Source: Flavobacteriales bacterium (GTDB taxonomy: Bacteria > Bacteroidota > Bacteroidia > NS11-12g > UBA955). Taken from it: a stretch of DNA of 64,000 nt. Both the position numbers and the translations under genes were made by a program. The stretch's first letter is position 1. Every line of letters begins with the position of its first letter. The notes beneath the pieces were generated by a model. The model saw only the letters and a program-made list of their open reading frames with translations, ran no database searches and was not told the origin of the DNA. This document shows, one piece after another, positions 23,999 to 32,973 of the stretch. The stretch is taken from contig CANHQZ010000008.1 of assembly GCA_947463125.1 (NCBI GenBank), forward strand, positions 1 to 64,000. Reading direction: 5' to 3'.

Positions 23999-26191
23999 CT
24001 AACGTTTATAATTTATATCGTTTCCAATAACTTTTATAAAAACACCAACCACCTTTAAGTTTATAGTTCCTTCATCACGTAAAATAATTGGAGGATAATA
24101 ATTACTTGACCTGGGCAGCAAAGTTATTTCCTCATGTTTCCATCCTTCTTCAGAGACCGTCTTCTTGCTTGTGTATTCTTTAACAGTATAATTTGATCCT
24201 GTATCAGAATCATTAAAATCCGTCATTTCCACCAATACTATTTTACCATTTCTGCTTCCACCGATGTACCGTTCAAATAAACAAACTGAATTATTGGGAA
24301 TAATCTTATTCATGGACTCACCAATGACCTTACAAGCAAAATAATCTTTACCTAAATCAAAATCCTCTGTGAGTTCAATATATTTAGTGCTTTCAACTTG
24401 TTGCAACGAAGAAAATGAACCTGCAGCAATTTTAAGGTCATAATACGGAATTGTGCGTTCAGTGGGAGCATCGACGATACTTATGACAGGAACATCTTTA
24501 ACTTTTGTTTGTAACGGTATAAACTGTGTCAAATAATTTTTTAAATTATCATTCACTGCATAAATAAAGGTACCCTTTATACCTCTGAGTAGGATAGTTT
24601 TATAAATATTGACAATATATTCCTTTAAAATACTCTCGGCTGATATGGTATTTTTACCAGCTTTATCTTTATAACGATCTTTATAAATAATAAACTGGTT
24701 GTTTTCAAAATCATAATCTATTTCAGGCCCTATAATCACACCGGTATAATTTAGATCATATCCCTGAGTGGTATGAATGCAACCAACCTCATTAATGGAA
24801 TTGGGAGAATTTACCCAATCTACTGCCACACTATTCCATTTTAGCTTGACATTACTGATTTCTATATCAAATTTATTTTTATCTTTTTTAGAAACCCACT
24901 CCCACGCATAACCCGCAACAAGCCTTGAAAGTCCTTCTTTATTTTCTTTTTCTGATATTTCATTGACTAAATCATCAATATTATCAAACAATTTTAATTC
25001 AAAATCTATTGCTTTAAAGGGATTTAAATTGTTTGTCTTAGCATCAAATAAATTGTGTATAAAATTGACATAATTAACACCCCCTTTTGATCGAAACTGT
25101 GTTCTCAGAGTTTCAATCCGAGTTGATTTATTTTTTTCGAGAATTATAAACCTTTCCCTCGGAACATCCGATGGTTTTATAGATTGAAACCGATCATAAA
25201 ATATTAAACTTTTTTTTGACTGATGCAGCACCCAATCTAATTCAGTACAGGTAAATTTATCCATGCCGAATTTTTCTGATGTAATATCAAAAGGTTTAAA
25301 ATATGGACCCAAATTAACCCGTTGTCTCAACCTATGACCTTCATCCACAATAATCAAATCATACTTTTTCTTTGCTAAGTCAGATGGTCCTATTACCATG
25401 TCGCCTGACAGTCCCTTTATGTTTTTAAAAACCTTGGAAATGGTTTTACGGAATGATGCCATGGGAATAACCAGCGCCATGTTAAGATTAGAGTACTTCC
25501 TTTTAACCTTTTCAATTAATGTAAAAAGTTCTTCATCCTCATCAAAATCTGATGTGTTAAAATCATCAAGATTGGTCTTTAAAAGTTTAAAAATGAAAAT
25601 AGCGAGAATGGATTTACCTGTTCCGGCACCACCTTGTATAAGACTGGTTTTGGCTTCCTCATCCAAAAGGCAGTTAAGAATCATTTTTAAGCTAGAAATT
25701 TGTTCTTGGGACAACGATTTATATGGAGAATATTTAAAAAGATCTGAATTATCAATATGCTCTAGTGAATGACGTGCGATACCGAGACTTCTTAATTCAT
25801 TCCAGATTTCTTTAAAAATATTCCAGTAAATTTCTTTTTGCTGATAATACCGGTGATTGGTAATGCCCAAATTTGCATTCTGCAAGGTGTAAATTCCATC
25901 AGCAGATATGTATCTGATTAGGTAAGATTCAAGGTCCAGTGCTACAGACTTGTTAAAGAGACTGCTTAAAACTAGATGTACTTTGGTGTTTTTCTGTTTC
26001 TGATGGTTCTTAACATGGGCCTTAAGCCTACTAACAACATCTGTTGTTTCTCCAACATATGCTTCTTGCGATTTTTCATTGTTAAGAAAATAAACTATAG
26101 GCCATGATAAAAATCCTCTATGATTTTCAGTTATTTCAATTTCTGTATTTGAATTGAAATCATATTGAAAAATAGAAAATTCTTTGTCCAT
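23999..26191 (-). CDS. GIY-YIG nuclease / DUF2075 helicase / S24 (LexA-like) peptidase fusion
   Basis: A 730-residue three-domain protein. (1) GIY-YIG nuclease, about 28-110: IVYF (32-35), AYVGET (44-49), catalytic Arg55 and Glu88 in LDLESYLIRY. (2) DUF2075/Schlafen-type superfamily 1 helicase, about 155-560: Walker A GGAGTGKS (187-194), Walker B LIIVDEGHR (279-287), sensor-type TQFRSKG (364-370) and a C-terminal HTTQGYDLNYTG helicase motif (473-484). (3) LexA/UmuD-type S24 domain, about 580-730: scissile Ala590-Gly591, catalytic Ser626 in GESM, Lys671 in YTVKEY. Gly-to-Ser distance is 35, as in LexA (34) and UmuD (35); the Ser-to-Lys distance is 45 rather than 37 because of a loop insert. 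Domains 1-2 are the COG3410 architecture. It abuts the MazG-like gene with no gap. A damage-gated nuclease-helicase is the inferred role. Confidence 0.85.
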   Translation of the reverse strand: MDKEFSIFQYDFNSNTEIEITENHRGFLSWPIVYFLNNEKSQEAYVGETTDVVSRLKAHVKNHQKQKNTKVHLVLSSLFNKSVALDLESYLIRYISADGIYTLQNANLGITNHRYYQQKEIYWNIFKEIWNELRSLGIARHSLEHIDNSDLFKYSPYKSLSQEQISSLKMILNCLLDEEAKTSLIQGGAGTGKSILAIFIFKLLKTNLDDFNTSDFDEDEELFTLIEKVKRKYSNLNMALVIPMASFRKTISKVFKNIKGLSGDMVIGPSDLAKKKYDLIIVDEGHRLRQRVNLGPYFKPFDITSEKFGMDKFTCTELDWVLHQSKKSLIFYDRFQSIKPSDVPRERFIILEKNKSTRIETLRTQFRSKGGVNYVNFIHNLFDAKTNNLNPFKAIDFELKLFDNIDDLVNEISEKENKEGLSRLVAGYAWEWVSKKDKNKFDIEISNVKLKWNSVAVDWVNSPNSINEVGCIHTTQGYDLNYTGVIIGPEIDYDFENNQFIIYKDRYKDKAGKNTISAESILKEYIVNIYKTILLRGIKGTFIYAVNDNLKNYLTQFIPLQTKVKDVPVISIVDAPTERTIPYYDLKIAAGSFSSLQQVESTKYIELTEDFDLGKDYFACKVIGESMNKIIPNNSVCLFERYIGGSRNGKIVLVEMTDFNDSDTGSNYTVKEYTSKKTVSEEGWKHEEITLLPRSSNYYPPIILRDEGTINLKVVGVFIKVIGNDINYKR

Positions 26192-26521
26192 TTATAACTC
26201 ATTATATTTTTTTGCTGTTCCTTTTGCTTTTTCAACTGGATACTTCTCACCATTTTTTCTAACTTTTTCTAATACAATATCCTTTACATCAAGATTATAT
26301 TTATCGGCTAACAAAAACGCATAGGCAAAAACATCTGCTAATTCTTCTTTTATTTTTTCAGGATTAGCCTCCCCGGCATTTTTCCAAAGAAACAACTCCA
26401 ATAATTCTCCTGCTTCGACATTAACCGCGAGCGCTAAATCTTTGGGATTATGAAACTGTTCCCAGTCTCTTTCATTTCGAAATTTTATTAATGCCTCAGT
26501 TATTTGTGAAAAATCACTCAT
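26192..26521 (-). CDS. MazG-like nucleotide pyrophosphohydrolase
   Basis: A 109-residue all-alpha NTP pyrophosphohydrolase. The metal-binding residues are visible: Glu36 and Glu39 in VEAGELLELFLW, Glu60 and Asp63 in KEELADVFAYAFLL, and the KVRKNGEKYP tail with the basic nucleotide-binding residues. Family members hydrolyse dNTPs or other NTPs to the monophosphate and PPi. Its stop codon directly abuts the ATG of the nuclease-helicase gene, so the two are probably translated from one mRNA. It is much more AT-rich than the flanking core genes. Confidence 0.9.
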   Translation of the reverse strand: MSDFSQITEALIKFRNERDWEQFHNPKDLALAVNVEAGELLELFLWKNAGEANPEKIKEELADVFAYAFLLADKYNLDVKDIVLEKVRKNGEKYPVEKAKGTAKKYNEL

Positions 26522-26526
26522 ACACG

Positions 26527-26534
26527 CAAAAGTA
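26527..26534 (-). promoter_or_regulatory. -7 promoter element of the MazG/helicase pair
   Basis: Minus strand TACTTTTG, exact TAnnTTTG, 5 nt before the MazG ATG. The imported-looking pair therefore uses the housekeeping-type promoter of the host. Confidence 0.6.
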
Positions 26535-26696
26535 ATGAAGTAGTTGCTATACCTTAGCGAATGTTTCTCTTAAAATAATAAACGATACTTCACTCAGTTA
26601 CACCACATACCCAAAAATTAACTCGGGCTTGGCGAAGGGTTCATGCTTCGGCGGGCTCGGCAGGACAATTTCGGTGGGCAATCGCTCAAAATCAGG

Positions 26697-26741
26697 CTTG
26701 TTGGTCTCGCCCCGCGCAGGCCTTCAGCAAAGACCAACAAG
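26697..26741. repeat. Inverted repeat, 11-bp arms
   Basis: CTTGTTGGTCT at 26697-26707 pairs perfectly with AGACCAACAAG at 26731-26741 across a 23-nt GC-rich loop. It may be a terminator-like stem or part of a repeat element. Confidence 0.55.
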
Positions 26742-26769
26742 GGGAATCTAAAAGATCACCGGCAACAAA

Positions 26770-26931
26770 CGGTCCCCTCTGGAGAGGGGTAATTGTGAGG
26801 TAATCGAAATCAGTGGCAATGTCTGGGGTGTGTTTTTCTGCATTTACAATCACACGCCCACCGCACACACACCCCAGCGGGTGAGCACCGGCAGCGCGTA
26901 TGGCGCATTTACCCCTCTCAAGAGGGGACCG
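26770..26931. repeat. Nested inverted-repeat (MITE-like) element
   Basis: The 22-bp ends (26770-26791 and 26910-26931) are inverted copies with one mismatch; each is itself a hairpin of the type CCCCTCT-GG-AGAGGGG. Inside lies a second, perfect 11-bp inverted pair, CTGGGGTGTGT (26823-26833) and its complement (26867-26877). Similar CCCCTCT/AGAGGGG hairpins are scattered in many Bacteroidota genomes. No ORF is present, so if mobile it would depend on a transposase elsewhere. Confidence 0.6.
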
Positions 26932-27025
26932 GTGAAGCGCAAAAGCAATGTATTACAGCGGGTTTATGTTACAATCTGAGATGCACAATGGTGCGTCTTT
27001 ACAGGGGCAGGTTATTCAACACTCC

Positions 27026-28291
27026 TCACAGCATCATCCGCACCGAAGCATAGGCTCCGAAACCGTTCAGCCTGCCGGGCAGTACCAGGCTTTCCAGGCC
27101 TTCCAATCGCAGGTTTGCAAACAAGCCGCCGCGCTGCATGGCTTTCCAGCTCCAGCTGCTCAGCAACCCAATATTCCAGGTATCAAACCCGCCCAACGAT
27201 ACGCAGGGATAAAACCGCAGATTACCCACTCCCAGCCTGGTATTGGGCTGCCAATCCAAGCGGGGCACGTAGCCGGGCAAGTTCCTGTAGCTGAGCGATA
27301 ACCAGCCCAAATGCTTGTGCAGCGCGCCTACACTCACTTCAAACGGCGCAAACAGGGTTTTGCTACTTCGGCTGCTGTCGAGACCAAGCTGCTGTTTTAC
27401 GGTGTCTACGCGGTCGCCAAACCAGTCGCCGCGGAATATTTTGTTGAGGGATGTGGTAGCTGCTTCCAAACGCACCGTGCTGCCGGCCATGCCGGGCAAG
27501 CGGCTGTAGGTGGTGAGCCCGCGGGTGTAATACAATCCTGCATTATCGACATTCAGGCTTATCAACTGCCAGGGACCCTTGGTAAAATCATACATGAGCC
27601 CCGCATTGACAGTAAGGCCAAAACCGCCTGTGGCACGCTGCACACTTCCGCCCCACATTACGTTCACGTTCTGGGCCAGTGTATCGGTAAACACCTGCGC
27701 CCTGAAATCATTCACTGCGCTATAGGATCGCAACCACCCGGGATTGATGCTGCCATTAAGGATTACATTGCCTTTGCCGCTCTTCAGCCTCCGGCCTTTC
27801 TCAAACCCAAAGCCAAATTCCACCACATCCCACTGCACAGCCTTGCGGATGCGGGCATCCAGGGTTTGGCCCATGTAAGCCCCATTGCCTTGAAAAACCA
27901 GGCGGAAGGCATCATCGTTAAAACGAATACCGCCCATCTGGTGGCGACGCACATAGAACTTGTCCGCCACATTCAGTTTCATGGTGGAAGCCAGTCCGCC
28001 ACGCACATTCGCTTTCAGGCGCTCTTCTGTTTCAGCAATGCGGTCCGTGGGAATATAACCGCCCAGCAGAAAACGGCCTGTAATGGCCAGCGGCATGCCC
28101 GGAGAACCGCTTTCGCTGTAGAAAGAAACCCCCAACGTTTTGCGGCGAATGGTAAAAACGGTGTCCCTGGTTGGCAACTGAACGGTCGGAACCACTTCCG
28201 GCGGCCGCATGGCCGTGCTGTCATCGATCTGTGCCTGCAGGGATTGGGCTGCCAATAGCAATCCCATTAAACATTTAAAACTGTGCTTCAT
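27026..28291 (-). CDS. DUF5723-like outer membrane beta-barrel protein
   Basis: 421 residues with a Sec signal peptide (cut near SLQAQ) and regular alternating strands typical of an outer-membrane barrel, ending RLNGFGAYASVRMML. Similarity is to DUF5723 family proteins of Bacteroidota, whose role is not established; an envelope or T9SS accessory function is only a guess. Its first 17 nt overlap the 3' end of the upstream lipoprotein gene, so the two are cotranscribed. Confidence 0.72.
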   Translation of the reverse strand: MKHSFKCLMGLLLAAQSLQAQIDDSTAMRPPEVVPTVQLPTRDTVFTIRRKTLGVSFYSESGSPGMPLAITGRFLLGGYIPTDRIAETEERLKANVRGGLASTMKLNVADKFYVRRHQMGGIRFNDDAFRLVFQGNGAYMGQTLDARIRKAVQWDVVEFGFGFEKGRRLKSGKGNVILNGSINPGWLRSYSAVNDFRAQVFTDTLAQNVNVMWGGSVQRATGGFGLTVNAGLMYDFTKGPWQLISLNVDNAGLYYTRGLTTYSRLPGMAGSTVRLEAATTSLNKIFRGDWFGDRVDTVKQQLGLDSSRSSKTLFAPFEVSVGALHKHLGWLSLSYRNLPGYVPRLDWQPNTRLGVGNLRFYPCVSLGGFDTWNIGLLSSWSWKAMQRGGLFANLRLEGLESLVLPGRLNGFGAYASVRMML

Positions 28292-30305
28292 ATTCGGCTT
28301 GCAGGCTGGTTTTAACTTTCAGTTTGTAGGTATTGTAAATCTTTTGCTGTGTGCCATTGCCTGTCACACGGGCTTTGATGGCCACGGCGTGCGCCTTTCT
28401 TAGCGATTCAATCCGCTCTTTGGGAATGGTAGCCCGCAAAACGGTTCTGGAGGCGACCAGGGGCTCACCGCTAGGGGTGGTTTTTCCCGGCATAATGGTT
28501 CCCGGCGTTAATGTCACATCGCCGAGTGCGTTTCCATACTGATCCAGCAGTGCAAAGTCCATATCCACTTCAAACGGATAATCGTTTTCCACGTCAAAAA
28601 TCACAGTGGCGCTCTTCACGCGTTGCACCTGCGGAAGGCTGGCTGCTTCAATGCCCTGGGTATCGCGCAGGTTCAGTCCGCCTACCGTAAAGCTCACCGG
28701 GGCTTCCAGCCGCAGGTAAATTTCAGCACTGGAGTTATCAAACACAAAGTCTTTCCAGTTGCTCACATTCCCGTTGGGGTTGGTTTCAATATCTATATCG
28801 TAATTGATGTACTGGGGCAAGTTCTCCACAAAGGCTTTGATGTTGGAATTACTGCCGTCCAGCACCACCTGTTTGTCGGTGGTTTGTCCGTAAACAAAGG
28901 GCGCCGGACCGATGAAAACATCGCCGTTCAGGGGTGTGGCACTTAGTTTTACCTTGTTGCCGCTGAAGATGTTTTCGCTCTCCAGCGATTTCACACGCAC
29001 CCGGCCCTCGGCGCCAATGCTGTTTTTCACCAGAACCGATGCTTTGAAATCCTTGAACAGGATATTGCCGTCGGCGCCTTTGAACAGGGCAAACGGAGCT
29101 TTGCCCACTGAGTTATTCAGTGTTTGGCCCATGTAGCCGGTGGCATATTCAGGCAACAGCCCTGTGAGAGCATAATAAATACGCAGGCTGTCATTGAGTG
29201 TTACCTGCACTTTTCGGCCGCTGCTGTCTAAAGACACTATCATGATTTGGTGAAAAGTGTTCACGGTGTCTTTTACCGTAGGGTTTTTGCCGCGGTAATC
29301 GAGGAGATATCCGCTCATATCTACGGTTTCTTCCTTGCGCTCGGTCACACCGGGTTTGGCACCGGGCATTTTTACCACGCGCTCCAGCGGCACGCCATTC
29401 AGGCTGGCCGACGGAATCTTCAGCACCATGGTCATGTTTTCCTGAATGGTCGATTCCACGCGCAGTTTCAGCGAACCTTGCTTCACCTTGAAAAATTTAA
29501 CCTGCGGTCCGCCCATATCCAGCACCAGGGCTTCATCCTGCTCTATTACATTTTGGTTTGGGAAAGCCGCAATGGCGTCGCGGGGTCGGAGGTTGCGCAC
29601 AGTAAGGGTTACTTCCACCCCTTTGGAGGCATCGATCAGCACAGGCCCGTTGCTGGGCTCGGTAATCAGGCGGCGGATAACGCCTTTCAGGCTTTTGCTC
29701 ACGGTTTTGTTGCGCAGGCTGATGCTTTTGGTGGCGCTGCTGCCTTGGTCAATGTTGAGGAAAGAATCTTTGGCCACCACAGATCCGTCCGAAGCATTCT
29801 GCAGTTCGAATACCAGCAGGGTAACCTTTACGGGCAGTTCGTTGTTGATAGAAATATCCAGAAACCCGGAATCCAGCGTGGCGGTTTCGAAGAAGGCCGA
29901 AGCGTCAATATCCACTGGGTTCAGGTTGGTTTGGTTTTGGGCCGGAACGGCAATGGTTTGTCCGTCAAGCAGGCGAAAGGTAGGGTTGATCTGGGCCAGG
30001 GTGATGCGCTGCACAATGCTGCGATCGCTGAGTTTGAGGCGGCGCAGGGTAAAAGCAGTGTTGAGGCTGGTGTCGGGAGCCGTGACGCGCAAGCTGCGGG
30101 CATTGTAAACCAGGTTATCATACACCAGGGTGTAGCTGCTATCGGTAAGGTTATTCACCAGGTAGCGTTTGTCAATATCGTTCAGCGTCATTTCGGTGCT
30201 GAACAGCGGCACAGCCACGTTGTTGTCCCAGCGGGCGGCCTTTCGGCTGCAGGCGCTAAGCACCAAGGCTGTGAGTACTAAGATGTATGCAAGATTTCGC
30301 ACCAT
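28275..30305 (-). CDS. Large hypothetical lipoprotein
   Basis: 676 residues with a clear lipoprotein signal, LVLSAC at about residues 14-19. The rest is beta-rich, with repeated VTLTVRNL, VDIDASAFF and VTLNDSLRI-like strands, as in extracytoplasmic Ig-like or jelly-roll domains; no catalytic motif is seen. It forms a two-gene unit with the DUF5723-like barrel, a common pairing of surface lipoprotein and barrel in Bacteroidota. A near -7 element, TATCTTCG (30310-30317), ends 4 nt before the ATG. Confidence 0.72.
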   Translation of the reverse strand: MVRNLAYILVLTALVLSACSRKAARWDNNVAVPLFSTEMTLNDIDKRYLVNNLTDSSYTLVYDNLVYNARSLRVTAPDTSLNTAFTLRRLKLSDRSIVQRITLAQINPTFRLLDGQTIAVPAQNQTNLNPVDIDASAFFETATLDSGFLDISINNELPVKVTLLVFELQNASDGSVVAKDSFLNIDQGSSATKSISLRNKTVSKSLKGVIRRLITEPSNGPVLIDASKGVEVTLTVRNLRPRDAIAAFPNQNVIEQDEALVLDMGGPQVKFFKVKQGSLKLRVESTIQENMTMVLKIPSASLNGVPLERVVKMPGAKPGVTERKEETVDMSGYLLDYRGKNPTVKDTVNTFHQIMIVSLDSSGRKVQVTLNDSLRIYYALTGLLPEYATGYMGQTLNNSVGKAPFALFKGADGNILFKDFKASVLVKNSIGAEGRVRVKSLESENIFSGNKVKLSATPLNGDVFIGPAPFVYGQTTDKQVVLDGSNSNIKAFVENLPQYINYDIDIETNPNGNVSNWKDFVFDNSSAEIYLRLEAPVSFTVGGLNLRDTQGIEAASLPQVQRVKSATVIFDVENDYPFEVDMDFALLDQYGNALGDVTLTPGTIMPGKTTPSGEPLVASRTVLRATIPKERIESLRKAHAVAIKARVTGNGTQQKIYNTYKLKVKTSLQAEYEAQF

Positions 30306-30341
30306 ATTGCGAAGATAGGGTTTTACGATAAAAACCGAATA

Positions 30342-30791
30342 TTATCGCTTGAGGTATTGCACAATGTTGACATCAAAAAATGCTAAAGACCCAAATATCA
30401 AGGTGCCCCAGAAGGCAATGCTGATGCTTTGCCAGAGGATAATTTTATGTTTTTCGTGGATGAAGGTGGTGCAGAGCAGGGTTCCAACAGGAATGCTGAG
30501 AATGAGGGGTGTGAGCAGGGCAATCAGGGGTAATCCGCCGTGCAGTCGCAGCCAAACCAGCCTGCGCTTGGTTTTGGTAAACCGCTTTTTGGATTTGATT
30601 AGTTTTTGGAGGTACCCTTCCAGCCAGAACTCACTGTAGGTAAACAAAACCACGCCGAGGAAAGCCCCTGCCGAAGTGAAAAGCCAGCCGTAAAAAGGGT
30701 TGTGAAAACCGGCCACTGCCACCCCCACACCAATCAGGTATTTTACAGTGGACCACAGAAAACTGAGCAGGGCAGCGGTGGTGAAAGACAT
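30342..30791 (-). CDS. Small membrane protein, function unknown
   Basis: 149 residues from the ATG at 30791, chosen because an exact -7 element lies 5 nt upstream; a longer frame back to 31115 reads antisense to the porin gene. Four hydrophobic segments are seen (about 5-25, 30-45, 75-97 and 118-140) with a basic loop LIKSKKRFTKTKRRLVW between the second and third. No domain family is recognised beyond a vague likeness to small export-type membrane proteins. Confidence 0.7.
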   Translation of the reverse strand: MSFTTAALLSFLWSTVKYLIGVGVAVAGFHNPFYGWLFTSAGAFLGVVLFTYSEFWLEGYLQKLIKSKKRFTKTKRRLVWLRLHGGLPLIALLTPLILSIPVGTLLCTTFIHEKHKIILWQSISIAFWGTLIFGSLAFFDVNIVQYLKR

Positions 30792-30796
30792 TATCG

Positions 30797-30804
30797 CAAA
30801 TGTA
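30797..30804 (-). promoter_or_regulatory. -7 promoter element of the small membrane protein gene
   Basis: Minus strand TACATTTG, exact TAnnTTTG, 5 nt before the ATG at 30791; it fixes the start of that gene. Confidence 0.6.
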
Positions 30805-30894
30805 TGGTTAAACGTGAACCTTTTGGCTGACGTATTTTGGGGTTCATCGGTGAAAACCGCAATAAAGCCGAAAAAATCCTGCAATTTTGCACCC

Positions 30895-32829
30895 ATGTTG
30901 CGTTTGGCGGTATTGTTTCTGATATCGGTTTCCGGGCTTGGCCTGCATGCCCAGATAATGGGTGGAATGGGCCGCATAGAACGTGAAACGCCGCAGGGCC
31001 GCACAGACAGCCTGCGCAGACCCACAGGCGCCAAAAGCGATCCCGGAATGGCCCGATACACAGACCTCAGCGCAGGCCGCGACTCTTTCACCCGCTGGGA
31101 CAGCACCCTGCCCATGGCGCAGCGCTATGACATTGCCCGGGCAACAGGGCAGCCCATCGTAGATTTGGGGCATTATGCCTCACCCCAAAAAAGCCTGGTG
31201 CTGCAACCCTTTGTTCAGTCGGGACTGCAGTCGGGTTTTAATCCGTACGCTTTCCAAAATGTAAATCCCGAAACATTCTCCTTTTACAGGGCCAAAGTGC
31301 CTTTCACCCGCTTTAGCTACCAGCAGGGCGGCAGCGGTTTTATTGCCCTGCAGGCGCAGCATACACAGAATATCCGCAAAAACTGGAATATCGCGCTGGA
31401 TTACCGCAGTGTGAACAACAAGGAATATTACATCAACAGCAAGCAGGACCACCTGCACCGCGGCACCTCGCTGGGGAGCTATTACACTTCCAAAAATGGA
31501 AAGCTGAAACAGTTCACCATCCTTACCTGGAACCGCGCAAGGCGGCTTGAAAACGGGGGTCTCGAAGATGATTCACTGCTGTTTCAGGACAAAGCCATTA
31601 ACAAGCAGGAACGTTTCAGTATTAATACCCGAGGGGTTTACAGGCCCATACTCAGCGCCGCACAGTCGGTGTATGCAAGCAGGCACCATTTATCAGAATC
31701 GCAGTACAACTTGGGCAAAGGCAAACCTTACCTTTTCCACCGCGCAGACTGGACCCGCACGCTCTACCGATACCTCGACCCCCGCAAAGATACGGGTTTT
31801 TACGGTGCTCAAACCTACCGCAGCACAGACAGCCTGAATGACAGCAGCGTCTGGAACGGGCTAAGCAACCGGCTGGGCCTTGCCCATCACATCAAAACCG
31901 ATCGCATGCAAATGGGCCTTCGGGCCTGGTACAGCTACGAATGGATGAGCTATGGCGCCAAATATTTTTTATCGGGCAAAGATGAAAACGTATCGCAAGG
32001 CCTGCACGCCGATGCCTACGGACAGGGCAAAAGCTGGCTGTGGCAGGCTGAAGTAGCATCGTATCTGAACGGCTACAATAAAGGCGATTATAACCTGGTG
32101 TTGAACGGACAATGGAATCCGTTGAAAAGATGGACCCTTTCCGGACGTTATCAGGCGCAAAAGGCCACCCCGGGGCTGTTTCAACAGCGGTTTTTCAGCA
32201 ACCAGTTTCGTATCAGCAACAGCTGGCCGGCCGTGAAGAGCACTGCCGCTGAACTGGGCATTGCCTACCGCGGGAAGCGCACGAGGATTGAGCTGGCCTA
32301 CATATCCGGCAACACCCAAGGGTTGATATACAACAGCGGCGATGCCTTATTTAGGCGGGCGTCTGAACTTACCTACAGCCAAATCCGCGGTCATATTCAT
32401 TTGCAGGCGGGCAAGCTGCACACCGACCACATTTTCTATCTGCAAAACATCTCAGAGGAAACGGTTTGGTCGGCACCAAGGTTTAGCACTCTAAGTAGCC
32501 TGTATTTGCAGGGATATATGTTCAAAAAGGCGCTGCACGCCCGTTTTGGGGTAGATGTGGCCTGGCAAAGCGAGCACAGCGCCTGGGCTTACAGACCTGA
32601 TTTGGCCACGTTTTATATTCGGAATGCAGGCCGGCCCGGTGGCAATTATCCCGTTGCAGATGTGTTTTTTACCGGTGAAATTAAAACGGTCATCGTAACC
32701 TTCAAAATGGCACACATCAACAATTACCTGGTGAATTACGGCGTTTCCAACGCATTTATGTCAGCGCAGGGTTATGCCATAGAGCCGCAACGCTTTGTGC
32801 TGGGGCTGGTGTGGCGGTTTCATTATTGA
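30895..32829 (+). CDS. Putative porin (Porin_10-like family)
   Basis: 644 residues from the ATG at 30895, which is followed by a Sec signal peptide (cut near LGLHAQ). After a ~90-residue Gly/Arg-rich N-terminal region the sequence becomes a series of amphipathic strands typical of a large outer-membrane barrel, with the family block TPxTRFSYQQGGSG-like (here VPFTRFSYQQGGSGFIA) and the ending LGLVWRFHY with a terminal aromatic. Frames starting further upstream (30748) lack the signal peptide. A near -7 element, CAATTTTG, precedes the start by 5 nt. Confidence 0.82.
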   Translation: MLRLAVLFLISVSGLGLHAQIMGGMGRIERETPQGRTDSLRRPTGAKSDPGMARYTDLSAGRDSFTRWDSTLPMAQRYDIARATGQPIVDLGHYASPQKSLVLQPFVQSGLQSGFNPYAFQNVNPETFSFYRAKVPFTRFSYQQGGSGFIALQAQHTQNIRKNWNIALDYRSVNNKEYYINSKQDHLHRGTSLGSYYTSKNGKLKQFTILTWNRARRLENGGLEDDSLLFQDKAINKQERFSINTRGVYRPILSAAQSVYASRHHLSESQYNLGKGKPYLFHRADWTRTLYRYLDPRKDTGFYGAQTYRSTDSLNDSSVWNGLSNRLGLAHHIKTDRMQMGLRAWYSYEWMSYGAKYFLSGKDENVSQGLHADAYGQGKSWLWQAEVASYLNGYNKGDYNLVLNGQWNPLKRWTLSGRYQAQKATPGLFQQRFFSNQFRISNSWPAVKSTAAELGIAYRGKRTRIELAYISGNTQGLIYNSGDALFRRASELTYSQIRGHIHLQAGKLHTDHIFYLQNISEETVWSAPRFSTLSSLYLQGYMFKKALHARFGVDVAWQSEHSAWAYRPDLATFYIRNAGRPGGNYPVADVFFTGEIKTVIVTFKMAHINNYLVNYGVSNAFMSAQGYAIEPQRFVLGLVWRFHY

Positions 32830-32951
32830 GGATTCTTATTCAAAATACATTTTGGATTGATTGGCCTACTTACATGGGAGTATTTTGGCAAAGCCATTCT
32901 TAAACAAAAGTTGTTTTTAACTATACATTTTGCATAAAGAAGTATTATCTG

Positions 32952-32959
32952 TAAATTTG
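32952..32959 (+). promoter_or_regulatory. -7 promoter element of the toxin-antitoxin operon
   Basis: Reads TAAATTTG, exact TAnnTTTG, 14 nt before the antitoxin ATG at 32974. Confidence 0.55.
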
Positions 32960-32973
32960 GAATAAATAAACAC

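Larger units (their letters stand above)
26522..27025. other. Repeat-rich spacer without genes
   Basis: About 500 bp between the MazG module and the DUF5723-like gene. After the promoter region (26522-26600) it holds a stretch of G-rich repeat debris (about 26625-26690), a stem with perfect 11-bp arms (26697-26741), a large inverted-repeat element (26770-26931) and about 90 bp with no recognisable signal. No plausible coding region was found on either strand. Confidence 0.7.

Noticed and set aside
26625-26690. Phage or integrase attachment site
   Set aside because: No integrase gene or tRNA target is nearby; the sequence reads as repeat debris.
30792-31115. N-terminal extension of the small membrane protein gene
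   Set aside because: It is antisense to the porin gene and lacks any signal; the -7 element at 30797 fixes the ATG at 30791.
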